From positions 1 through 64,000 of the forward strand of contig DASRHG010000146.1 in NCBI GenBank assembly GCA_035650655.1: a stretch of 64,000 bases of DNA. The letters run 5' to 3'. This stretch comes from DASRHG01 sp035650655. Lineage in GTDB: Bacteria; Desulfobacterota; Binatia; DP-6. The translations under genes were made by a program, and so were the position numbers. The notes below the pieces were generated by a model. It saw nothing but the letters and a program-made list of their open reading frames with translations, had not been told where the DNA came from and did not search any database. Position 1 is the first letter of the stretch. Each line of letters starts with the position of its first letter. Shown piece by piece: positions 25,557 to 35,884 of the stretch.

Positions 25557-26369
25557 GTGTCGGCGGCGCGTCTCGCCGGAGCCTTCGCCCTCGCGGGCGC
25601 CTTCGCGTGCATCGCGCTCGCGGCCGACCCGGTGCCCGGGCGCGTGATCCGGTACGACGCGGACACGCTCACCGTCCACGTGACCAAGGTCCCGCTCGAC
25701 GAGGTGATCGCGGAGATCGGGCGCCAGACGGGAGCGGCGATCCGCGGCGGCGTGAAGGACGGCCGCGAGGTCACGGTCGAGTTCGACCGCGTCCCGCTCG
25801 CCGAGGCGCTCTCTCGCCTCCTCGGCGATCAGAACTTCGCGCTCGTCTACGGCGACGGCGGGAAGCTTCGCGTCGTCAAGCTCCTCGGCGGGCCGCAGCC
25901 CGTCGCGGTGGCGACGCCCGCGCCCGCGGCGCCGGCGTCGACGGCGGCGCCGCCGTCCGGCATGACCCCGCAGCAGGCCGCGATGCAGCTCGCGGCGATC
26001 CTCCAGGAGCACCCGCCGATTCCCGTGAGCGGCGCGCTCGCGCAGTCGCTCGGCCGCGACAACGCGACCTTCCTCGAAATCGTGAACGCGGGGCTCCATG
26101 CCGACGACGTGAACGTGCGCCAGGAGGCCGTGCGCGCGGGCATCCAGGCGATGGAGGGCGATTCCGACGTGCGGAACGGCGTCCTCGGGGCGATGAAGAA
26201 CGTCGACGACACGACGCTCGCCGCGATGCTCCACGGCATCGCCGCCGACCACGCCGAGGAGTTCCTCGTCCGGACGGCGGCCGAGGCGAAGACCGGCGAC
26301 CTGCGGCTGAAGGCGTCGGCGATCCTCCAACAGCTGCGGACGCAGAGCCGGCAGGTGAACGGCGGGTAG
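25557..26369 (+). CDS. Secreted STN-domain protein
   Basis: A 270-residue exported protein. The signal peptide MSAARLAGAFALAGAF... ends at about residue 22 (ALA before ADP). A domain resembling secretin/TonB short N-terminal (STN) modules follows (about 35-105; VPLDEVIAEIGRQTG, then VPLAEALSRLLGDQNFAL). An Ala/Pro linker (110-135) leads to a helical C-terminus (140-270) reminiscent of HEAT-like repeats (VNVRQEAVRAGIQAM). No secretin pore is encoded nearby. The GTG at 25557 places the signal peptide at the N-terminus; a GTG at 25521 would overlap the ligase. The function is unknown. Confidence 0.6.
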   Translation: MSAARLAGAFALAGAFACIALAADPVPGRVIRYDADTLTVHVTKVPLDEVIAEIGRQTGAAIRGGVKDGREVTVEFDRVPLAEALSRLLGDQNFALVYGDGGKLRVVKLLGGPQPVAVATPAPAAPASTAAPPSGMTPQQAAMQLAAILQEHPPIPVSGALAQSLGRDNATFLEIVNAGLHADDVNVRQEAVRAGIQAMEGDSDVRNGVLGAMKNVDDTTLAAMLHGIAADHAEEFLVRTAAEAKTGDLRLKASAILQQLRTQSRQVNGG

Positions 26370-26400
26370 GCGGCCGGGCCGACCCGCGGGCACCCCGCGT

Positions 26401-27414
26401 CTAGCGCCGGCCGTTCACGAGCGCCCGGCGGTAGCGCGCGACGGCCAGGTTGTGGGCGGCGAGCGTGGCCGAGAACTCGTGCGTGCCGTCGCCGCGCGCG
26501 ACGAAGTAGAGGTAGTCGACGTGCGCCGGATCGACGGCCGCCCGGAGCGCCGCCTCGCCCGGGTTCGCGATCGGCGCCGGGGGCAGGCCGCTCCGCATGT
26601 AGGTGTTGTAGGGCGTCGGGCGGAGGAGGTCCGCGTGCGTGAGCGTCCGGTCGTGCCCTTCGCGCCCGTAGAGCACGGTCGGGTCGGACTGGAGCGGCAT
26701 GCCGCGCCGCAGGCGGTTCAGGAAGACGGCCGCGACGAGGGGGCGCTCCTCGGGCCGGCCCGTCTCCGCCTCGACGAGCGAGGCGAGCGTCACCGCCTCC
26801 TCCGCGGAGAGCCCGAGCGCGGCCGCGCGCAGCGCGAAGGTGGGTCCCGTCTTCTCCGCGAAGCGGTGGATCATCGTCCGGAGGATGCGCTCCTGCGGCA
26901 TGCCGAGCGGGAAGGTGTACGTGTCGGGGAAGAGGTAGCCTTCCGCGCCGGTCGCGGGGAGGTCCTCCGAGGCGAGGAAGGCGGGGTCGTCCAACAGACA
27001 GAGGAAGCTCTCCTCCGATCCGAAGCCGGCGGCTGCGAGGAGGCCGACGACGTCGCGGAGCGTGCGGCCCTCGGGGATCGTCACGGCGTGGACCGGGTCC
27101 GGCGGGCCCGTGACGCGGGCGAGGAGCTCCAGCGGCGAGAGCGGCGTCGTCACGAAGTACTCGCCCCAGTGGACGTGCCGGTCGCGCCCGCTCACGCGCG
27201 CCCAGAGACGCAGCGCGAGCGGATGGGCGAGGACCCCCTGGCGGTGGAGGTCCGCGGCGATCTCGGCGAAGGGCTCGCCCTCGTCGACGGTGATCGTCAC
27301 CGGCGTCGTGCGCGGCGGGCCCGGCGCGTGGAGGACGAGGGCGAGCGCCACGGCGACGGCGGCCGTGCCGAGCGCGAGGACCGCGAGCGCGGCGGCGAGG
27401 CGGCGGGCGGTCAC
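26401..27414 (-). CDS. mltG: Endolytic murein transglycosylase MltG
   Basis: A 337-residue MltG/YceG. One N-terminal transmembrane helix (about 8-28) is followed by a LysM-like subdomain (FAEIAADLHRQGVLA) and the YceG catalytic domain. The conserved Glu lies in LASLVEAETG (about residue 217), with PLQSDPTVLYG and NTYMRSGLPPAPIANPG downstream. MltG cleaves nascent peptidoglycan strands and sets glycan length. The start is GTG at 27414, 4 bp after ruvX; ruvX-mltG pairing is common in bacteria. Confidence 0.93.
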   Translation of the reverse strand: MTARRLAAALAVLALGTAAVAVALALVLHAPGPPRTTPVTITVDEGEPFAEIAADLHRQGVLAHPLALRLWARVSGRDRHVHWGEYFVTTPLSPLELLARVTGPPDPVHAVTIPEGRTLRDVVGLLAAAGFGSEESFLCLLDDPAFLASEDLPATGAEGYLFPDTYTFPLGMPQERILRTMIHRFAEKTGPTFALRAAALGLSAEEAVTLASLVEAETGRPEERPLVAAVFLNRLRRGMPLQSDPTVLYGREGHDRTLTHADLLRPTPYNTYMRSGLPPAPIANPGEAALRAAVDPAHVDYLYFVARGDGTHEFSATLAAHNLAVARYRRALVNGRR

Positions 27415-27418
27415 GTCC

Positions 27419-27835
27419 TCAGCTCGCTCCCCGGCGGGCGAGGTAGCTCTGGAGGATGATCGTCGCCGCGACCTTGTCGACGAGGTCGCGCCGCCGGCGC
27501 CGGCTCACGTCCGCCGCGACGAGGACGCGCTCGGCCTCGACCGTCGTGAGGCGCTCGTCCCAGAACTCGAGCGGCAGGCCGAGGTGCTCGGCGGCGCGCG
27601 TCGCGAACGCACGCACCTTCGCCGCCTGCGGTCCTTCCGTCCCGTCGAGCGAGAGCGGCAGCCCGACGACGAGGCGCTCGGGCTCGTACGGGCGGAGCAT
27701 CTCGGCGAGCGCCTCGAGGTCCCGCCGGCCGCCGACGCGCTTCACGACGCCGATGCCGTGCGCGGTGATGCCGAGCGCGTCGCTCACGGCGACCCCGATG
27801 CGCGCCTCGCCGACGTCGAGGGCCGCCACCCGCAT
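27419..27835 (-). CDS. ruvX: RuvX/YqgF-type Holliday junction resolvase
   Basis: A 138-residue RNase H-fold protein of the YqgF family. It has MRVAALDVGEARIGVAVSD (catalytic Asp7), VVGLPLSLDGTEG, FWDERLTTVEAE and the C-terminal DLVDKVAATIILQSYL. Proposed roles are Holliday junction resolution and 16S rRNA 5'-end processing. The ATG at 27835 is chosen from the family start. A TTGCGC-N17-TACGCG pair lies just upstream on its strand (27872-27844). Confidence 0.92.
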   Translation of the reverse strand: MRVAALDVGEARIGVAVSDALGITAHGIGVVKRVGGRRDLEALAEMLRPYEPERLVVGLPLSLDGTEGPQAAKVRAFATRAAEHLGLPLEFWDERLTTVEAERVLVAADVSRRRRRDLVDKVAATIILQSYLARRGAS

Positions 27836-27907
27836 GCGATCGACGCGTACACGGAGCGGCGGGAGCGCGCAAGAAACGATTTTGCGATTGACAACCAATA
27901 CTGCGTT

Positions 27908-27923
27908 TGGCACGGTGCGCGCG
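27908..27923 (+). promoter_or_regulatory. Possible sigma-54 (-24/-12) promoter before the M23 peptidase
   Basis: TGGCACG (27908-27914) is a perfect -24 element and is followed at the right distance by GC (27921-27922), but the -12 TT is replaced by GC. It sits next to an AT-rich stretch with TTGACA at 27888-27893. rpoN is present in the window, but no activator gene is nearby. Confidence 0.3.
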
Positions 27924-27978
27924 CGCCCACCCAGTTCGCCGCGAGCGCCTTCCGCGGCGAGATCGGAGGATTCGGGAA

Positions 27979-29328
27979 GTGGTGAGAGACGGTGGCCTCG
28001 GGAGGCTCGTGCGAAGCATCGCGACCATCGCCTGCGTCGTCTCGCTCGTGCACCCGTGGCCCGCGAATGGCCGCCGTCATCGACGCGCCAACCGGACGCA
28101 CCGCTCCCACGTGCCCCCGAAGAAGACGCGGCCGAAGGTCGCGCACTCCGCGCCGGCGCCCACCGCGTCGGAGAGCGCGGGGACGCGCGGGCTCGCGGAA
28201 GAGCACGTCCATCTGAAGCGCGGCGACACGCTCGACTCGGTGCTCGCCGCACGCGGCGTCGAGGCCGCCGAGGCGCGGCCGTGGGTCGCCGCCGCGGCCA
28301 CCGTCTACGACCTCCGGCGGCTCCGCCCGCGGCGCGGCCTCACGCTGCGCTTCGATCGCGCGACGCACCGGCTCGAGGCCGTCCTGTACGAGATCGATGA
28401 CCGGGCGCTCCTCGTGCTCGAGCGGAGCGCCCACGGCATCACGGCGCGGCACGCGACGCTCCCCTACTTCACGGAGGTGAAGGGTGTGGCGGGGCGGATC
28501 GACCGCGGCCTCCGCGAGGACGCCACCGAGGCCGGCGTGCCGCCGAGCGTCGTCTCCGAGGTGGCCGACATCTTCGGCTGGGAGCTCGACGTCGGGAGCG
28601 ATCTCCATCCGGGCGACGAGTTCCGCATCCTCTACGAGAACATCTGGCAGACCGGCGAAACGCGCCCCGAGCCCGGGAAGGTGATCGGCGCGGAGATCGT
28701 CGCCGACGGCCGGCCGATGACCGCCGTCTACTTCGAGGACGCCGACGGCCACGGCGGCTACTACCGGCCGACCGGCGACGCCGTCTCGCGCGACCTCCTC
28801 CGCTACCCCGTGGAGTTCACCGAGATCAGCTCGGAGTTCTCGCTCGTGCGGCGTCACCCGATTCTCCACCGGAACCGCCCCCATCTGGGCGTCGACTTCG
28901 TCGCGCCCTCCGGCACGCCGGTCCGCGCGGTCGCAAACGGCGTCGTCAGCTACGAGGGATGGGTGAAGCAGCTCGGGCGCTGCGTCCGCATCGAGCACCC
29001 GAACGCGCTCACGTCGACGTACGGACACCTCCAGCGCATCGCCTCGGGCGTGAAGGCGGGCGCGTCCGTCGAGCGCGGGCAGGTGATCGGCTACGTCGGC
29101 GCGAGCGGCCTCGCGACGGGCCCGCATCTCCACTTCTCGCTCCATCGCGACGGCGAGTTCGTCGACCCGCTCGCCGTCTGGTCGGCGCCGGAGTCCCGCA
29201 TCCCCGACGGCGCGCGGCGCGCCTTCGACCGCGTGCAGGCGGCGGTCACGCGGCAGCTCGCCGTCCTCCCCGAGACGCTCCACCCGCTCACGGTCTCGCT
29301 CTCGGCGCGCGAGCTCCGCGCGGAGTAG
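27979..29328 (+). CDS. M23-family peptidase (LytM domain), exported
   Basis: A 449-residue envelope protein. An N-terminal hydrophobic segment (about 10-25) is followed by a basic linker, a LysM-like/opacity-type region (LKRGDTLDSVLAARGV) and a central beta domain. The C-terminal LytM/M23 metallopeptidase carries the zinc motifs HLGVDF and HLHFSLH. It either cleaves peptidoglycan cross-bridges or activates amidases. The GTG at 27979 has GGAGGA 8 nt upstream, so it is conventionally initiated. It is followed after 5 bp by a glycerophosphodiesterase gene with no standard start. Confidence 0.88.
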   Translation: MVRDGGLGRLVRSIATIACVVSLVHPWPANGRRHRRANRTHRSHVPPKKTRPKVAHSAPAPTASESAGTRGLAEEHVHLKRGDTLDSVLAARGVEAAEARPWVAAAATVYDLRRLRPRRGLTLRFDRATHRLEAVLYEIDDRALLVLERSAHGITARHATLPYFTEVKGVAGRIDRGLREDATEAGVPPSVVSEVADIFGWELDVGSDLHPGDEFRILYENIWQTGETRPEPGKVIGAEIVADGRPMTAVYFEDADGHGGYYRPTGDAVSRDLLRYPVEFTEISSEFSLVRRHPILHRNRPHLGVDFVAPSGTPVRAVANGVVSYEGWVKQLGRCVRIEHPNALTSTYGHLQRIASGVKAGASVERGQVIGYVGASGLATGPHLHFSLHRDGEFVDPLAVWSAPESRIPDGARRAFDRVQAAVTRQLAVLPETLHPLTVSLSARELRAE

Positions 29329-29333
29329 GGCGC

Positions 29334-30128
29334 ACGCGGTATCTCGACGGCCCCCGCCCGCGGCTCTTCGCGCACCGGGGCGCGTCGGGCACGGCGCCGG
29401 AGAACACGCTCGAGGCGTTCGCCGCCGGCCTCACGGCGGGTGCCGACCGGCTCGAGCTCGACGTGCACGCGACCGCCGACGGCGCGGTCGTCGTCCTCCA
29501 CGACGCGACCGTCGACCGCACGACCGACGGGACGGGTCCGGTGCGCGCGCTCCGGCTCGCCGAGGTGCAGGCGCTCGACGCCGGCTACCGCTTCGAGACG
29601 CCCGACGGCGCCTTCCCCTTCCGCGGGTGCGGCGTCCGGATCCCCACGCTCGCGGAGCTCCTCGCCGCGTGTCCCGACGTCGCGCTGAACGTCGAGATCA
29701 AGCAGGACGCGCCGCCGATCGAGGACGCGGTGCTCGCCGTCCTCGACCGGTTCGACGCCCGCCAGCGGACGCTCCTCGCCGCCGAGAGCGCGGCCATCAT
29801 GGCGCGCATCCGGGCGCGTGCGCCCGACGTCGTGACGAGCTTCTCCGCCGCCGAGGTGGCGGACTTCGTCGCCCGGCTGCGCGACGGCCGGCTCGCGGGC
29901 TGGAGCCCGCCCGGCGTCGCGCTCCAGGTCCCGCCGGCCTGGGGCGGCGTCGCGATCGTCACCGCGGAGTCGGTCGCCGCCGCGCACGCCCACGGCGTCG
30001 AGGTCCACGCGTGGACGATCAACGACGAGGAAGAGATGCGCCGGCTGCTCGCGCTCGGCGTCGACGGGATCATGACCGACTTCCCGGCGCGCGCGGCGGC
30101 CGTCCTCGGCCGCGCCGGGCGCGGCTAA
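29334..30128 (+). CDS. Glycerophosphodiester phosphodiesterase (no canonical start codon)
   Basis: About 264 residues of a GDPD/UgpQ-type TIM-barrel enzyme hydrolysing glycerophosphodiesters to glycerol-3-phosphate. The active-site signature is FAHRGASGTAPENTLEAF, followed by RLELDVHATADG, VVVLHDATVDRTTDGTG, the EIKQ strand and the closing WTINDEEEMRRLLALGVDGIMTDFP. No ATG, GTG or TTG occurs in frame between about 100 bp upstream and the active site. The ACG at 29334 is proposed because GGAG stands 8 nt before it and it gives the usual short N-terminus. The true start is uncertain. It ends in a convergent stop overlap with cysQ. Confidence 0.8.
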   Translation, partial: TRYLDGPRPRLFAHRGASGTAPENTLEAFAAGLTAGADRLELDVHATADGAVVVLHDATVDRTTDGTGPVRALRLAEVQALDAGYRFETPDGAFPFRGCGVRIPTLAELLAACPDVALNVEIKQDAPPIEDAVLAVLDRFDARQRTLLAAESAAIMARIRARAPDVVTSFSAAEVADFVARLRDGRLAGWSPPGVALQVPPAWGGVAIVTAESVAAAHAHGVEVHAWTINDEEEMRRLLALGVDGIMTDFPARAAAVLGRAGRG

Positions 30129-30928
30129 CGGCCCGCGCCGGGCGCGAGCGCGTCGACGAGCGCGAGGAGCGGCGCGTGGAGGATGCCGTTCGAGGCGATC
30201 ATCCCCGGCCGGAGCGGCGACGGCTGGTTGAAGACGAGCGGCCGACCGTCGAGGTCGGTCGCGCGGCCGCCCGCCTCCTCGACGAGGAGGACGCCCGCAC
30301 AGATGTCCCACTCGTTCTTCGGCGTGAGCGTGAAGGTCGCGTCGCCGTGCCCGGCCGCGAGCTCGGCGAGCTTGAAGGCGACGCTGCCCGTGAGCGTCAC
30401 GCGACAGTGCGGCTTGAAGGCGTCCCACTCGCCGCGCTTGTCCTCGGAGCGGCTCGCGAGCACGACGGCCCCGGCGACGTCGCGCGTCGCGCTCACGCGC
30501 GCCGGCGCGCCGTTCACCGTCGTCCCCTGACCGCGGACCGCGACGTAGAGCCGCTCGGCAGCGGGGTTGTACTCGACGGCGACGACCGGCCGCCCGTCCT
30601 CCGTGAGCGCGACGCAGACGCAGAACTCCGGGATGTGCTGGATGAACTCCTTCGTGCCGTCGAGCGGGTCGACGACCCAGACCCGGCGCTTGCCGAGGCG
30701 CTCGGTCGAGTCGGCGGTCTCCTCGGAGAGCCACCCGTCGGCGGGAAAGGCCGCGGCGACGTGGCGACGGATGCAGGCGTTCGCCTCGAGGTCGGCCTTC
30801 GTGAGCGGGCTGTCGGGGCCCTTCTGCCGCACCTCGACGCCACCCTCCTCGTAGTAGCGGCGGACGATCGCACCGGCCGCGCGCGCGGCCGCGACGGCGA
30901 CCTCGCGCTCGCGCGCGAAGGCCGTCAT
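30125..30928 (-). CDS. cysQ: 3'(2'),5'-bisphosphate nucleotidase (CysQ-type inositol monophosphatase family)
   Basis: A 267-residue Mg-dependent phosphatase. SPLTKADLEAN, LSEETADS, VDPLDGTKEF and the C-terminal WDICAGVLLVEEAGG are the metal-binding motifs of the family. TKEF after the DG pair is typical of CysQ, which removes 3'-phosphoadenosine 5'-phosphate arising from sulfate assimilation and from acyl-carrier or sulfotransferase reactions. Its start overlaps the stop of the deoxyhypusine-synthase-like gene by 4 nt. Its stop codon overlaps that of the convergent phosphodiesterase gene. Confidence 0.85.
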   Translation of the reverse strand: MTAFAREREVAVAAARAAGAIVRRYYEEGGVEVRQKGPDSPLTKADLEANACIRRHVAAAFPADGWLSEETADSTERLGKRRVWVVDPLDGTKEFIQHIPEFCVCVALTEDGRPVVAVEYNPAAERLYVAVRGQGTTVNGAPARVSATRDVAGAVVLASRSEDKRGEWDAFKPHCRVTLTGSVAFKLAELAAGHGDATFTLTPKNEWDICAGVLLVEEAGGRATDLDGRPLVFNQPSPLRPGMIASNGILHAPLLALVDALAPGAGR

Positions 30929-32067
30929 TTCCGGCCGAGCGGCTTCGTCGCCTTGAATCCGCCGTCCGGCCCGAAGTCGTGCGCCTTGCGGTACTCCCGG
31001 ACGAGCTTGTCCATGAGCGCCTCGCGCTGCTCGTAGAGCCGCTTCGGCTTCCGGGGCCTGTGGGTCGCGAGCGCGTAGGCGGTGAGGAGCGGGAGGGCGA
31101 TCGTCGAGTCGCAGTAGCAGACGACGGTGTCGGGGAGGCGGTCCGGGTCGACCTTGCCCCAGGAGACGGCCTCGCTCGGCGTCGCGCCGGAGAGGCCGCC
31201 CGTGTCGACGCGCGCGTCGGTGAACTGCACGTAGTAGTCGTGCCCCTTCTCCTCGATGCCGAGCACCTCCTGGACCTGCGGCTCGGTCTGGAGGACGAAG
31301 TTCTTCGGCGACCCGCCGCCCAGCATGAGGACGCCCGACTTCCCGCCCGACCGCTTCGCGGCGAGGACGATCGCGGCCGTCTCGTTGACGTCGCGGCAGA
31401 CGTCGATCTTGAGCTTGCACCCCTCGATCGCCAGCGCCGCGACGTTCATGCCGATCGAGCTGTCGCCCGGCGACGAGGTGTAGACGGGCACCGCGTGCTC
31501 CCACGCGGCGGCGAGCAGCGACTTCCGCGTGAGGCCGAGCGCACGCTGCCGCTCCGCGACGAAGCGGCCGATCACGTGGTGCATCTCGGCCGTCCCCATC
31601 TCGCGCTGGAACGGCTCGGCGAAGAGTATCTTCCGGAACCACGCGTCGGTGTCGAGCAGCACCTTGTAGTCGAAGACGATGTCGTAGATGCGGACGACCT
31701 CGTCCTTCCGCAGCGCGACGTCGTCGAGATCGGGACGCCCGCGGTGCATCGAGAGGCCGAGGCCGAAGTGCGTGTCGTGGTAGAGGTTCGCGCCCGTCGA
31801 CACGATCCAGTCGACGAAGCCCGCCTCGATGAGCGGGATGAGACACGACATGCCGAGGCCGGCGGGCGTGAGCGCGCCGCTCACGCTGATCCCGATCGTC
31901 ACGTCGTCCTCGAGCATCCGTCGCGTGAAGAGCTGCGCGGCTTCCCGCAGCCGCGCGCCGTTGTACGCGAGGAAGGCGTTGTCGATGAGCTCCGTGAGGG
32001 TGGTGGTCGCCGTGACGGGCGCGGGTTCGATGCGCGCCCCCTGGAGCAGTCGCTTCATCTCGCCCAT
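30925..32067 (-). CDS. Deoxyhypusine synthase-like protein
   Basis: A 380-residue deoxyhypusine synthase (DHS) family protein. The NAD-binding segment ISVSGALTPAGLGMSCLIPLIE, the STGANLYHDTHF loop, SSPGDSSIGMN and LGGGSPKNF are conserved. The active-site lysine is kept as Lys305 in EAVSWGK. True DHS modifies eIF5A, which bacteria lack; bacterial homologues are known to make homospermidine or spermidine from diamines, so polyamine synthesis is the likely role. A promoter with the -10 6 nt before the ATG suggests a leaderless transcript. It is translationally coupled to cysQ. Confidence 0.88.
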   Translation of the reverse strand: MGEMKRLLQGARIEPAPVTATTTLTELIDNAFLAYNGARLREAAQLFTRRMLEDDVTIGISVSGALTPAGLGMSCLIPLIEAGFVDWIVSTGANLYHDTHFGLGLSMHRGRPDLDDVALRKDEVVRIYDIVFDYKVLLDTDAWFRKILFAEPFQREMGTAEMHHVIGRFVAERQRALGLTRKSLLAAAWEHAVPVYTSSPGDSSIGMNVAALAIEGCKLKIDVCRDVNETAAIVLAAKRSGGKSGVLMLGGGSPKNFVLQTEPQVQEVLGIEEKGHDYYVQFTDARVDTGGLSGATPSEAVSWGKVDPDRLPDTVVCYCDSTIALPLLTAYALATHRPRKPKRLYEQREALMDKLVREYRKAHDFGPDGGFKATKPLGRK

Positions 32068-32073
32068 GCGGTT

Positions 32074-32101
32074 TCGTTAGCATTTCCCGGACCATTTTCA
32101 A
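32074..32101 (-). promoter_or_regulatory. Predicted promoter of the deoxyhypusine-synthase-like gene
   Basis: On the minus strand TTGAAA (32101-32096, five of six), a 16-bp spacer and TAACGA (32079-32074). The ATG follows after 6 nt, so the message would be leaderless. The region is visibly AT-richer than its surroundings. Confidence 0.5.
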
Positions 32102-32138
32102 AAGTGCGGCGCTCGGTTGGCGCGCGATTTCGTCGTCC

Positions 32139-32167
32139 TTGACGCCTGCCGGCGGAGCCTCTACGGG
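32139..32167 (+). promoter_or_regulatory. Predicted promoter of pgpA-cinA
   Basis: TTGACG (32139-32144), a 17-bp spacer and TACGGG (32162-32167) end 6 nt before the GTG at 32174. There is no Shine-Dalgarno sequence. The -10 is weak. Confidence 0.4.
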
Positions 32168-32173
32168 TCGGGC

Positions 32174-32631
32174 GTGCGAAAGCTCGCGCTCGCCGTCGCG
32201 ACGGTCGGCGGAGTCGGCTACGTCCCGGTGGCCTCCGGCACGTTCGGGTCGCTCGCGGCGGTACCGCTCCTGCCCGCGCTCGCGGCGCTGCGCACGCGGT
32301 CGCCGGCCGGGTACGCCGCCGCCGTCGCGGGGCTCGCCGCGGCCGCGATCTGGGCGGCGGGGCGGGCGGAAACCATCCTCGGCGGCCACGACCATTCGAA
32401 CATCGTGATCGACGAGGTGGCCGGGCTCGTCGTGGCCGGCGCCTTCCTGCCGGGGACGTGGGCGGCGACGGCGGTCGCGTTCGTGCTCTTCCGCTTCTTC
32501 GACGTCGTGAAGCCGTTCCCGGCCAACGTGATCGACCGGCGGCTCGCAGGCGGCGTCTCCGTCGTGGGCGACGACCTCGTCGCCGGGGCGTACGCCGGCA
32601 TCGCCGCGCGGCTTCTCCTCCGCTTCCTCCC

Positions 32632-32635
<4 letters not shown>
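32174..32635 (+). CDS. pgpA: Phosphatidylglycerophosphatase A
   Basis: A 153-residue integral membrane phosphatase converting phosphatidylglycerol-phosphate to phosphatidylglycerol. The N-terminal GGVGYVPVASGTFGS is the PgpA signature, followed by several hydrophobic helices, DEVAGLVV and the FFDVVKPFPA motif. The GTG at 32174 matches the family start; a TTG at 32117 would add a nonconserved 19-residue leader. ATGA overlap with cinA makes a coupled pair, a common gene order (pgpA-cinA-thpR-recA). Confidence 0.9.
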
Positions 32636-33921
<1,286 letters not shown>

Positions 33922-33987
33922 GCCGCGGGCGCGCGTGTGCGGGCGCGGCGAGGCACCTCCGCGCGCCCGAGCGGAGCGCCGCCGTGC

Positions 33988-34017
33988 ATTGACAGCCGCG
34001 TTCCCTCCCGCCTTTAG
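33988..34017 (+). promoter_or_regulatory. Predicted promoter of thpR
   Basis: A consensus TTGACA (33988-33993), an 18-bp spacer and TTTAGT (34012-34017). Transcription would begin near 34024, only about 9 nt before the ATG at 34033. No Shine-Dalgarno sequence is visible. Confidence 0.6.
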
Positions 34018-34032
34018 TCGCCCCGGCCTCGA

Positions 34033-34617
34033 ATGCGTTGCTTCGTCGCCGTCGACGTGTCGCCGGACGTGCGCGCCGCGCTCGGCGCGGCGCAGGCCGA
34101 GCTGCGCGCGGCGGCCCGGCGCGCCGACGTCCGCTGGGCCGAGCCGGCGCAGTTCCACGTGACGCTCCAGTTCCTCGGCGCCGTGTCGGACGAGCGCGTG
34201 CCCGAGGTCGTCGCCGCGCTCGGCGAGCCGGCCCGGCACGCGGCGCCGATCGCACTCGCCGCGGACGGCCTGGGTGCCTTTCCGAGCGTCCGCCGGCCGC
34301 GCGTCGTGTGGGCCGGGATGGGCGGCGACGTTGCGGCACTCGCGCGCCTTGCCGGCGCGGTCGGCCGGGCGCTCGCGCCGCTCGGATTCGAGCCCGAGGC
34401 GCGGGGGTTCCACGCGCACCTGACGCTCGGCCGCGTCCGCTCCCCGCGCGGGATCGGCCGGCTCGCGACCGCGCTCGAGGCGGCGCGCGATGTGGCGCTC
34501 GGGACGTGGACGGCGCCGGAGGTCGTGCTGTACCAGAGCCGGCTCCGGCCGACGGGCGCGGTCTACGAGGCGGTCGCGAGGCTGCCGATGGGCGCGGGCG
34601 GGGCGCCGCGACGCTGA
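34033..34617 (+). CDS. thpR: RNA 2',3'-cyclic phosphodiesterase
   Basis: A 194-residue 2H phosphoesterase (LigT/ThpR). The two catalytic HxTx motifs are HVTL (His42) and HLTL (His129). MRCFVAVDVSPDVRAAL, RWAEPAQFHVTLQFLG and YQSRLRPTGAVYE are family features. It hydrolyses 2',3'-cyclic RNA ends to 2'-phosphates. Its position between cinA and recA is widely conserved. It has its own promoter with a very short leader. Confidence 0.93.
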   Translation: MRCFVAVDVSPDVRAALGAAQAELRAAARRADVRWAEPAQFHVTLQFLGAVSDERVPEVVAALGEPARHAAPIALAADGLGAFPSVRRPRVVWAGMGGDVAALARLAGAVGRALAPLGFEPEARGFHAHLTLGRVRSPRGIGRLATALEAARDVALGTWTAPEVVLYQSRLRPTGAVYEAVARLPMGAGGAPRR

Positions 34618-34657
34618 AGGAACGCCGCCGTCACGATCGCGGCGCCGGCCGCACGCT

Positions 34658-34680
34658 CGCGCCCGCCCGCCCCGGGCGCG
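34658..34680. other. GC-rich hairpin downstream of thpR
   Basis: A perfect 8-bp inverted repeat, CGCGCCCG with CGGGCGCG, and a 7-nt loop lies 40 nt after the thpR stop. It is followed by AAAAAGG rather than T residues, so it is not a classical terminator. It could stall polymerase or protect the mRNA end. Confidence 0.4.
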
Positions 34681-34738
34681 GGCCCGAAGACTCTGGAAAA
34701 AGGCATCGCCCCCGCTGGAGACTCGGCGGCTCCCGGGC

Positions 34739-34769
34739 TACAGTGAGTCCCCTACGGGACGACCGTAGG
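34739..34769 (+). promoter_or_regulatory. recA control region: -10 box followed by a palindrome
   Basis: TACAGT (34739-34744) is a good -10 box; the best -35 at 18 bp (CTGGAG) is weak. Bases 34751-34769 form a perfect inverted repeat CCTACGG-N5-CCGTAGG right at the predicted transcript start. This is where an SOS repressor operator would be expected. No equal sequence stands before lexA, so LexA binding is unproven. Confidence 0.5.
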
Positions 34770-34804
34770 CCGGGGGCGCACGAGCAGCGGGGGGAGGGCA
34801 CGAC

Positions 34805-35881
<1,077 letters not shown>

Positions 35882-35884
35882 GAC

